The notes below the pieces were generated by a model. The model was not told the DNA's origin, did not search any database, and saw only the letters and a program-made list of their open reading frames with translations. This document shows, in pieces, positions 1 to 5,489 of a stretch of 10,865 nucleotides of DNA. The position numbers and the translations under genes are program-made. This DNA is from Desulfobacteria bacterium (lineage in GTDB: Bacteria > Desulfobacterota > Desulfobacteria > Desulfobacterales > C00003060). The first letter of the stretch is position 1; every line of letters starts with the position of its first letter. The DNA lies in assembly GCA_030145035.1 (NCBI GenBank), contig JAQYWL010000061.1, positions 1-10,865 of the forward strand. The letters are read 5' to 3'.

Positions 1-884
1 GATCGCTTGCCCTGGACTGCGCCCTGGGGGTGGGGGGTATCCCGCGAGGGAGGGTTGTAGAGCTCTTTGGTCCTGAGTCTTCGGGCAAAACGACGCTGGC
101 CCTTCACATCGTGGCGGAGGCCCAAAAACAGGACGGCATCGCGGCCTTCGTGGACGCCGAGCATGCCCTGGATGTCAAGTACGCCAGAAAGCTTGGGGTA
201 AACTGCGACGATTTACTCGTTTCTCAACCCGACACGGGTGAGCAGGCCCTTGAGATCGCTGAGGTCCTGGTCCGTAGCGGGGCCATGGATGTCGTGGTTG
301 TTGATTCTGTGGCCGCCCTGGTGCCCAGGGCAGAGATTGAAGGGGACATGGGTGATGTGCACGTGGGCCTGCAGGCCAGGCTTATGTCACAGGCCTTGAG
401 GAAGCTGACCTCCAGTATCAGCAAATCGATGACCTCGGTTATCTTTATCAATCAGATTCGGATGAAGATCGGGGTGATGTTTGGCAATCCTGAAACCACG
501 CCCGGTGGGAATGCCCTTAAATTCTATTCCTCGGTTAGGCTTGACATTCGAAGGATTGGGAGCATCAAGGACGGCCAGGAGGTTATCGGCAACCGGACCC
601 GCGTGAGAGTAGTCAAGAACAAGGTGGCACCCCCTTTCAAAGACGCGGAGTTTGACATCATGTACGGCGACGGGATCTCGACTGCCGGCGACCTTCTTGA
701 CATGGGGGTTCAAACCAATGTCGTCGATAAGAGCGGGGCATGGTACTCCTTTGACAAGGAACGGATTGGACAGGGCAGGGAGAATGTCAAGAGCTTCTTG
801 AAGGAAAATCCTGACGTATCTGCTCGTATCCTGGAGAAGGTGAGTAAGGCCCTTGGATTAGAAAAGGAAAAATCTGGGAATTGA
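1..884 (+). CDS. recA: RecA recombinase, 5' end cut off by window edge
   Basis: RecA forms ATP-dependent filaments on single-stranded DNA, drives strand exchange and stimulates LexA-type self-cleavage in the cytoplasm. The reading frame is open from base 3 (SLALDCALG...), which aligns with about residue 45 of E. coli RecA, so roughly 44 N-terminal residues lie outside the window. The GTG at 30 is internal and is not the start. Visible motifs are Walker A GPESSGKT (69-92), the DAEHALD segment, Walker B VVVVDSVAAL (about 288-317), the highly conserved INQIRMKIGVMFGNPETTPGGNALKF stretch covering the L2 region (described by its ends only), and the GAWYS and IGQGREN motifs of the C-terminal domain. 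The protein ends soon after the last helix (...EKEKSGN) and lacks the long acidic tail of E. coli RecA. The TGA stop lies inside the first unit of a heptamer array. Identity is near certain. Confidence 0.98.
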   Translation, partial: SLALDCALGVGGIPRGRVVELFGPESSGKTTLALHIVAEAQKQDGIAAFVDAEHALDVKYARKLGVNCDDLLVSQPDTGEQALEIAEVLVRSGAMDVVVVDSVAALVPRAEIEGDMGDVHVGLQARLMSQALRKLTSSISKSMTSVIFINQIRMKIGVMFGNPETTPGGNALKFYSSVRLDIRRIGSIKDGQEVIGNRTRVRVVKNKVAPPFKDAEFDIMYGDGISTAGDLLDMGVQTNVVDKSGAWYSFDKERIGQGRENVKSFLKENPDVSARILEKVSKALGLEKEKSGN

Positions 885-916
885 TGATTGACGATTGAAT
901 ATTGATGATTGACTAA
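879..916 (+). repeat. ATTGANN heptamer tandem array overlapping the recA stop
   Basis: From 880 the sequence reads in 7-nt steps as ATTGATG, ATTGACG, ATTGAAT, ATTGATG, ATTGACT, and then decays into AATGAC. The recA stop codon TGA (882-884) is part of the first unit. TGA occurs at 882, 889, 896, 903 and 910, so all three frames are closed within 17 nt. The same word follows alaS and purM in the same gene-relative orientation. Confidence 0.85.
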
Positions 917-919
917 TGA

Positions 920-950
920 CCCTGCTGAAATAGCGTTGCATTTCACAGGG
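920..950. other. Hairpin between recA and alaS, no T-tract
   Basis: CCCTGctgAAAT-like left arm and ATTTCACAGGG right arm can pair over about 11 bp, with one extra base in the left arm and the 8-nt loop AGCGTTGC. No run of T follows, so this is not a canonical intrinsic terminator. It separates the two heptamer arrays and could still mark the recA transcript end or an mRNA-stabilising stem. Confidence 0.5.
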
Positions 951-956
951 CAGGCC

Positions 957-1005
957 AATGACGAATAACCGATAACCGATAACGAATAACGATTCACGAA
1001 TAACG
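957..1005 (+). repeat. AATAACG-type heptamer array running up to the alaS start codon
   Basis: Seven consecutive 7-nt units can be read: AATGACG, AATAACC, GATAACC, GATAACG, AATAACG, ATTCACG, AATAACG, followed by AC and then the alaS ATG at 1008. The array fills the position where a Shine-Dalgarno sequence should be, and no GGAG-like motif is visible. The words differ from the ATTGANN array 40 bp upstream but keep the same 7-nt period. Confidence 0.85.
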
Positions 1006-1007
1006 AC

Positions 1008-3647
1008 ATGACTGGAGATGATCTGCGCAATAAATTCCTGGCCTATTTTGAGCAAAGGGGCCATACGATTGTGAAGAGCTCGTCGCTGGTGCCGGATGAT
1101 GATCCTACCTTGCTTTTTACGAATGCCGGTATGGTTCAGTTCAAACGAACCTTCTTAGGGGAGGACAAACGCCCTTATGTGCGGGCGGTCAGCTCTCAAA
1201 AGTGTGTTCGGGCGGGCGGGAAACACAATGATCTTGAAAATGTGGGCCACACGGGCCGCCATCATACGTTCTTTGAGATGATGGGAAACTTCTCGTTCGG
1301 AGATTATTTCAAGGAGCGGGCCATTGAATTGGCCTGGGATCTGGTGACAAGGGGATATGGCATCCCTGAAGAGAGGCTATGGGTCTCGGTGTACGAAAAA
1401 GACGATGAGGCTCACAGGCTCTGGTCCAGCCACACAGGGATTCCTGAAGACCGGATCGTTCGCCTCGGGGAAAAAGACAATTTCTGGTCCATGGGCGATA
1501 CAGGCCCTTGCGGTCCTTGCTCGGAAATACTTATAGACCAGGGTGAGGCGATCGGTTGCGGGCGACCGGAGTGCAGGGTCGGTTGTGATTGTGACCGCTA
1601 CCTGGAGCTCTGGAATCTGGTCTTTATGGAATTCAACCGGGATGAATATGGCAGGATGACGCCCCTTCCAAAACCGAGTATTGATACAGGCATGGGTCTG
1701 GAGCGCATTGCAGCAGTGCTCCGAGGGGTTACGAACAACTATGAGACCGATCTGTTCATGCCCATCATAAAAGAGATCGAGACCCTTTCAGGTCACACTC
1801 TTGGGGAATCACCAAAGATTGATGTGTCCATCAAGGTGATCGCAGACCACAGCCGTGCTGCGGCCTTCCTCATTGGTGACGGAGTACTCCCTTCCAATGA
1901 GGGACGCGGATATGTGCTGCGCCGTATCCTGAGACGGGCCATACGTTATGGCCGTACCCTTGGCCTGACGCGCCCCTTTCTGCACCAGACAGCGGGGAGG
2001 GTTTCTCAAGTCATGAAGATGGCCTATCCAGAGCTGTTGCAAGCAGACGCCTATATCAAGAATATTATCAAGAATGAAGAGGTGCGCTTCCTGGGGACCC
2101 TGGACACCGGTCTGCGGGCACTGGAAGATGCACTAAGTGAATTGAAGGCCAGGGATGTCTCAAAGGTACCCGGGGATCTGATCTTTAAGATGTACGACAC
2201 CTATGGTTTTCCGGTGGACATTATCCAGGATATTGTGCGGGATGACGGAACGACCCTCGACATGGCGGGCTTTGAGGCAGCCATGGATCAACAGCGCATT
2301 CGTTCGCGCATTGCCTGGAAGGGTGCCGATGCTCAGGAGACCGCAGAAGCCTACAAGGCCCTTTCGGCCCGGGGGATACAAACCGATTTCGTGGGCTATG
2401 ACCTGACAAGCATTGACTCGGAAGTCCTCATGGTGGTCCGAGACGGCAAGGCTCTCGAACTGGCCGGTACAGGGGACTCCATTGAGCTTGTAACAGCCAG
2501 GACCCCGTTTTATGGCGAGGCCGGGGGCCAGATGGGAGATCGTGGCCGTATTACAGGCCCGGGTTTTGAGATGGACGTCTATGATACGGTGAAGCATCCC
2601 AATAACATCATTATTCACAAGGGGAAGGTGCTGCGCGGGAGTATCGCCACAGGGGAGCGTGTGACTCTGAGTGTGGATCAGGGGCGATGTTTGGCCACGA
2701 AAAGGAACCATACTGCCACCCATTTGTTGCATGCGGTACTTCGTCGAGCCCTTGGGGATCATGTGAAACAGTCAGGGTCATTGGTAGGGCCTGACCGTTT
2801 GCGATTCGACTTTACACATTTTTCCGCTCTCGATACGGAGACACTTCAGGAAATTGAGAACTTGGTGAATGATAGAATTCGTCAGAACATCCCCCTTGAG
2901 ATCGAGGAAATGGATGCTGAGGATGCCTTTAAGACGGGGGCGACTGCCCTGTTTGAGGAAAAGTACGGTGACCGTGTTCGGCTTGTGACTATCGGAGATT
3001 TCAGTAAGGAACTGTGCGGCGGGACCCATACTGAGCGGACCGGAGATATCGGATTGTTCAAGATTGTCAGCGAGGGGAGCGTGGCCGCAGGGGTTCGGCG
3101 GATCGAAGCACTTACAGGCACAACGGCCGTTGCTTACACACAGGAGGCCTTTCATACCTTGCGGACTCTGGCAGAGACGCTGAAAACCAAGCCTGAAGAG
3201 CTAACAGACAGGCTTCACAGGATCATGGAACATCAGAAGACCCTGGAGAAGGAACTTGCCGCCATCAAGGCCAAGGTGCAGATGGGGGCATCAGACCGGG
3301 TCCTTTCCGAGATCAAGGTCATCAACGGCGTATCTGTTCTCGCCCAGGAGGTTTCAGTAGACACACCAGCGGGCTTGAGGGACCTGGCTGATCGCCTCAA
3401 AGCAAAAATGAAGTCAGGTATTGTGGTGCTGGGGAGCAGGACACCAGATAAGGCCCTGCTGGTGGCCGTGGTGACGAAGGATCATCTGGATCGGTATCAT
3501 GCTGGTCAGATCGTGAAGCAGGTGGCTGCTGTCGTGGGTGGTGGTGGCGGAGGCCGACCTGACATGGCGCAGGCCGGGGGAAGCAAACCCGAAAAACTTC
3601 CGGAGGCACTGGCCGGGGTTTTTGATATAATAGCCCGGGGCCATTGA
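1008..3647 (+). CDS. alaS: Alanyl-tRNA synthetase
   Basis: This cytoplasmic class IIc synthetase charges tRNA-Ala with alanine and edits mischarged Ser or Gly. The 879 residues match the family's usual length of about 875. The N-terminal catalytic domain shows the typical FxQRGH and TLLFTNAGM start, GRHHTFFEMMGNFSFGDYFK, GPCGPCSEI, a Cys-rich insert with GCGRPECRVGCDCD, and motif 3 GMGLER (residues 228-233). The tRNA-recognition segment contains RGYVLRRILRRAIRYGR. The editing domain has the zinc ligands HTATH (568-572) and CGGTH (670-674). A glycine-rich hinge (G844-G849) leads into the C-Ala end. The ATG at 1008 gives the canonical N-terminus, but no Shine-Dalgarno sequence precedes it, only a heptamer array. 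alaS sits downstream of recA as in many proteobacteria, although recX is missing between them. The stop lies within the next repeat. Confidence 0.98.
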   Translation: MTGDDLRNKFLAYFEQRGHTIVKSSSLVPDDDPTLLFTNAGMVQFKRTFLGEDKRPYVRAVSSQKCVRAGGKHNDLENVGHTGRHHTFFEMMGNFSFGDYFKERAIELAWDLVTRGYGIPEERLWVSVYEKDDEAHRLWSSHTGIPEDRIVRLGEKDNFWSMGDTGPCGPCSEILIDQGEAIGCGRPECRVGCDCDRYLELWNLVFMEFNRDEYGRMTPLPKPSIDTGMGLERIAAVLRGVTNNYETDLFMPIIKEIETLSGHTLGESPKIDVSIKVIADHSRAAAFLIGDGVLPSNEGRGYVLRRILRRAIRYGRTLGLTRPFLHQTAGRVSQVMKMAYPELLQADAYIKNIIKNEEVRFLGTLDTGLRALEDALSELKARDVSKVPGDLIFKMYDTYGFPVDIIQDIVRDDGTTLDMAGFEAAMDQQRIRSRIAWKGADAQETAEAYKALSARGIQTDFVGYDLTSIDSEVLMVVRDGKALELAGTGDSIELVTARTPFYGEAGGQMGDRGRITGPGFEMDVYDTVKHPNNIIIHKGKVLRGSIATGERVTLSVDQGRCLATKRNHTATHLLHAVLRRALGDHVKQSGSLVGPDRLRFDFTHFSALDTETLQEIENLVNDRIRQNIPLEIEEMDAEDAFKTGATALFEEKYGDRVRLVTIGDFSKELCGGTHTERTGDIGLFKIVSEGSVAAGVRRIEALTGTTAVAYTQEAFHTLRTLAETLKTKPEELTDRLHRIMEHQKTLEKELAAIKAKVQMGASDRVLSEIKVINGVSVLAQEVSVDTPAGLRDLADRLKAKMKSGIVVLGSRTPDKALLVAVVTKDHLDRYHAGQIVKQVAAVVGGGGGGRPDMAQAGGSKPEKLPEALAGVFDIIARGH

Positions 3648-3668
3648 ATATTGAATATTGAATATTGG
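3643..3668 (+). repeat. ATTGAAT heptamer array overlapping the alaS stop
   Basis: Three perfect ATTGAAT units and a partial ATTGG begin at 3643. The alaS TGA (3645-3647) is inside unit one. Further TGAs fall at 3652 and 3659, giving one stop in each frame within 17 nt. With the array at 3925-3954 it forms the outer inverted arms of the alaS-purM gap. Confidence 0.88.
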
Positions 3669-3750
3669 CTATTTAGGCATCCTTCATTCCTCGGTTTACA
3701 CTTTTCAAGAATGCGGGCGCCAAGAGATAAATTCTTTTGTTCGTACTTTT

Positions 3751-3785
3751 TGGTGTCAGGTGTCAGGTGTCAGGAGCGAGAAACG
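3751..3785 (+). repeat. AGGTGTC heptamer array, left inner arm
   Basis: The units are TGGTGTC, AGGTGTC, AGGTGTC, AGGAGCG and AGAAACG, on a strict 7-nt period. The reverse complement reads CTGACACCTGACACC, which resembles the CTGAAAC/CTGAACA words that begin at 3792, so the two arrays can pair imperfectly as a stem with a very short loop. Confidence 0.75.
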
Positions 3786-3791
3786 CAAGAT

Positions 3792-3861
3792 CTGAAACCT
3801 GAACACTGAAACCTGAACACTGAAACCTGAACACTGAAACCTGAAACCCCAAACCTGGAGT
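3792..3861 (+). repeat. Alternating CTGAAAC / CTGAACA heptamer array, right inner arm
   Basis: Ten heptamer units are in register: CTGAAAC and CTGAACA alternate through seven units, followed by CTGAAAC, CCCAAAC and CTGGAGT. The alternation also gives a 14-nt higher-order period. The same words in inverted orientation (AGGTTTC, AGTGTTC) occur at 10776-10803 next to the second element end. Confidence 0.88.
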
Positions 3862-3924
3862 GGTGAAAAAAAGTGTAAACTACTTTATGGCGAAAATGAA
3901 GGATGCCAGAGATTCTTTTTAAAA

Positions 3925-3954
3925 TCGTCAATCGTCAATCGTCAATATTCAATC
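3925..3954 (-). repeat. ATTGANN heptamer array following the purM stop
   Basis: Read on the minus strand, downstream of the purM TAA (3960-3958) and after CAGG, the sequence is ATTGAAT followed by three ATTGACG units and then ATTTT. In the purM direction this is the same word, orientation and gene-end position as behind recA and alaS. TGAs fall 9, 16, 23 and 30 nt after the start of the purM stop codon and cover all frames. Confidence 0.88.
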
Positions 3955-3957
3955 CTG

Positions 3958-5001
3958 TTACACCCACGTGATTTGGTGACTCCCCTTTTTCCTTTCCACA
4001 ATGCTGCCTATGACGTATGGCTTTTCGTCCATGGCCGCAAGGAACTCCATAATTCCCTCTGTGGCTCTTTCAGGGACCACAAGGATGAGCCCAATTCCAT
4101 TATTGAAGGTTCTCATCATTTCCCGTTTTGAGAGCTTACCTGCTTCCTGAAGGAAGGTGAAAACAGGGGGAGGCTCCCAGCTTGCTTTATCGATCAGGGC
4201 CTTGCAGGATGAGGGGAGTATACGGGGCAGGTTGTCTACGATGCCGCCACCGCTTATATGGGCAATCCCGTGTATTGGCAAGTCACGCAGGACGTGACGA
4301 ACAACCTCGGAATAAATCTTGGTCGGCTCCAGAAGCTCTTCGCCGATGGTTCTCCCGAGTATGTCAACTGTGTCATCTACCTTCAATTTGAGTCTTTCAA
4401 AGCAGATCTTTCGAGCCAAAGAGTAACCGTTGCTGTGAAGACCGCTTGAGGCGATGCCAATAAGCTTGTGGCCCACTGCAATCTCTGATCCATCCACGAT
4501 CTTGCTGTTGTCTACAATGCCGACCACAAATCCTGCCAGATCGTACTCCCCGTTGCTGTAGAGTCCGGGCATCTCTGCTGTTTCGCCCCCTATGAGAGCA
4601 CACTTGGCCTGTTTGCAACCCTCTACAATGCCACGGACAATGGCCTCAGCCGTTTCGGGGACAAGGGTTCCCATGGAAAGATAGTCAAGAAAAAATAAGG
4701 GTTTGGCACCCTGCACAGCAATATCATTGACACACATTGCCACCAGGTCGATTCCGATGGTGTCGTGCTTGTCCATCATGCAAGCGACCTTGACCTTGGT
4801 GCCCACCCCATCCGTGGAGCTTACCAGAACAGGTTTTTCATACTGGCTTACGTCAAGGGAATAGAGGCCGCTGAACCCTCCAATGCCGGCAATCACACCG
4901 GACCGAGGGGCCTCCCTGGTGATTTTCTTAATAGTCTTTATGAAGCGATTCGCTTTGTCGATATCGACTCCGGCATCTTGATAGGTAAGAGACTCGTTCA
5001 T
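3958..5001 (-). CDS. purM: Phosphoribosylformylglycinamidine cyclo-ligase (AIR synthetase)
   Basis: PurM closes FGAM to aminoimidazole ribotide using ATP, the fifth step of de novo purine synthesis, in the cytoplasm. The 347 residues match the family length of about 345. Diagnostic segments in order are YQDAGVDIDKAN (8-19), GIGGFSGLY (39-47), STDGVGTKVKVA (62-73), GIDLVAMCVND (83-93), IGGETAEMPGLY (137-148), SSGLHSNGYSL (185-195), HISGGG and the Asn-Asn-Gly-Ile-Gly segment near residue 300. The ATG at 5001 is preceded on the minus strand by GGAG with about 6 nt spacing, and the N-terminus is standard. It stands alone, with no purN, purL or purF next to it, and converges on alaS. Its stop is followed at once by a heptamer array. 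Confidence 0.97.
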   Translation of the reverse strand: MNESLTYQDAGVDIDKANRFIKTIKKITREAPRSGVIAGIGGFSGLYSLDVSQYEKPVLVSSTDGVGTKVKVACMMDKHDTIGIDLVAMCVNDIAVQGAKPLFFLDYLSMGTLVPETAEAIVRGIVEGCKQAKCALIGGETAEMPGLYSNGEYDLAGFVVGIVDNSKIVDGSEIAVGHKLIGIASSGLHSNGYSLARKICFERLKLKVDDTVDILGRTIGEELLEPTKIYSEVVRHVLRDLPIHGIAHISGGGIVDNLPRILPSSCKALIDKASWEPPPVFTFLQEAGKLSKREMMRTFNNGIGLILVVPERATEGIMEFLAAMDEKPYVIGSIVERKKGSHQITWV

Positions 5002-5109
5002 GCCACGCTCCGTTGGGTTAATGTGCTCATTAGGCCATTAGGCGCTTAGTTGTGAAATTCGTGTTTTTTCTGGCAGAAAATTTCTTGCTATATTCAACAA
5101 CAAGACATC

Positions 5110-5159
5110 GGTCGGGCGTAAAGCCCGACCCTACGTAGGGGCGGGGTTTATCCCCGCCC
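5110..5159. repeat. REP-like twin GC-rich hairpin
   Basis: Two perfect 8-bp stems stand side by side: GGTCGGGC / GCCCGACC (5110-5117 and 5123-5130, loop GTAAA) and GGGCGGGG / CCCCGCCC (5139-5146 and 5152-5159, loop TTTAT). They are joined by the palindrome CTACGTAG (5131-5138). The layout resembles REP/BIME-type dispersed palindromes common in environmental genomes. A T-run at 5169-5175 lies about 10 nt downstream, too far for a textbook terminator. It lies upstream of purM (minus strand) and of the plus-strand aminotransferase. Confidence 0.7.
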
Positions 5160-5222
5160 GGTCTGAGCTTTTTTTGGGTTCCGGCTTGTCCGGGTATCCC
5201 ATTAGTATAATGTTCCCAATAA

Positions 5223-5243
5223 GTCAAAAGAAATCTTTTTGAC
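5223..5243. other. Short A/T inverted repeat
   Basis: GTCAAAA (5223-5229) and TTTTGAC (5237-5243) form a 7-bp stem with a short loop. A related TTCAAAAAGAAGGAA word follows at about 5271. This could be an operator-like palindrome or part of the repeat background. No bound regulator can be named. Confidence 0.35.
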
Positions 5244-5307
5244 ATCAGCCCTGCTGTGGTGTAATAAGATGTTCAAAAAGAAGGAACTTCGGGGCTCTGC
5301 CCAAATT

Positions 5308-5400
5308 GGAATATTGGAACAATGGGTCTAGAGGAATGAAAGAATAACTTTTTCCACTTTTACCACCCACTATTCCATTATTCCAACATTCCATTATTCC
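5308..5400. repeat. Inverted pair of GGAATNNT octamer arrays
   Basis: The left arm reads GGAATATT, GGAACAAT, GGG (5308-5326). The right arm reads CCC, ACTATTCC, ATTATTCC, AACATTCC, ATTATTCC (5366-5400), which on the opposite strand is a run of GGAATNNT-type octamers ending in GGG. The period is 8 rather than 7 nt. The arms are about 40 bp apart and unequal in copy number (two against four). No gene lies inside. Confidence 0.8.
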
Positions 5401-5441
5401 ATGTGCATCGTATCGTATAGATCGATTACCACCAAAAGACC

Positions 5442-5447
5442 TATAAT
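5442..5447 (+). promoter_or_regulatory. Candidate -10 element of the aminotransferase gene
   Basis: A perfect TATAAT lies 43 nt before the ATG at 5490. No good -35 hexamer is seen 16-18 nt upstream, so this is a weak call based on the -10 match and its position. Confidence 0.3.
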
Positions 5448-5489
5448 TTCACTGAGTTGCTTCGAAACGTCCTATAGAAGGCTTGCACC

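Larger units (their letters stand above)
3676..3907. mobile_element. 232-bp MITE-like element with 13-bp terminal inverted repeats
   Basis: The left end GGCATCCTTCATT (3676-3688) is the exact reverse complement of the right end AATGAAGGATGCC (3895-3907). A second matched block lies further in: TTTACACTTTT near the left (3695-3705) and AAAAGTGTAAA near the right (3869-3879). No open reading frame of note lies inside, so any movement would need a transposase supplied elsewhere. The interior holds two opposed heptamer arrays. No clear target-site duplication is visible (left flank ATTTA, right flank AGAGA). The right end recurs inverted at 10725, which supports a dispersed element. Whether it moves, or is a structured intergenic repeat, cannot be told from one complete copy. 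Confidence 0.6.
3648..3957. other. Convergent alaS-purM gap: nested inverted repeats
   Basis: No gene is visible in these 310 bp. From outside in there are opposed ATTGANN heptamer arrays, the GGCATCCTTCATT terminal inverted repeats, and opposed AGGTGTC and CTGAAAC arrays. The whole gap could fold as a long cruciform or a hairpin RNA from either strand. No classic intrinsic terminator (GC stem plus T-run) is seen for either gene, so the nested stem may take that role. That role is inference. Confidence 0.6.
5002..5489. other. Divergent purM / aminotransferase gap of 488 bp
   Basis: No convincing coding sequence is seen. The gap contains, in order, the purM leader (minus strand), a twin GC-rich hairpin (5110-5159), a short palindrome (5223-5243), an inverted octamer pair (5308-5400) and the aminotransferase leader with a TATAAT hexamer at 5442-5447. 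Both flanking promoters should lie here, but only the second has a visible candidate element. Confidence 0.6.

Noticed and set aside
909..936. TTGACT-based promoter for alaS within the first heptamer array
   Set aside because: The hexamer is a by-product of the ATTGACT unit, and no acceptable -10 lies at the right distance.
946..959. 14-bp word CAGGGCAGGCCAAT shared with 6912-6925 as a regulatory site
   Set aside because: There are only two copies, in unlike settings and not palindromic. It is more likely part of the dispersed-repeat background.
710..1064. Minus-strand open frames rich in Asn-His-Gln-Ser-Ile and Phe-Val-Ile-Gly-Tyr repeats
   Set aside because: These peptides are only translations of the heptamer arrays and the antisense of recA and alaS, with no start signal or family resemblance.
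2160..2762. 200-codon minus-strand open frame inside alaS
   Set aside because: It is a shadow of a strongly conserved synthetase coding region, with no ribosome-binding site and no recognisable domain.
3751..3861. CRISPR-like repeat array
   Set aside because: Units are 7 nt and directly adjacent, with no unique spacers of about 30 nt and no cas genes nearby.
5160..5175. Intrinsic terminator made of the twin hairpin plus T-run
   Set aside because: The T-run is about 10 nt from the stem, and on the plus strand no gene upstream needs termination because purM runs the other way.
5030..5245. 71-codon minus-strand frame across the twin hairpin
   Set aside because: It consists largely of translated hairpin repeat and has no support as a gene.
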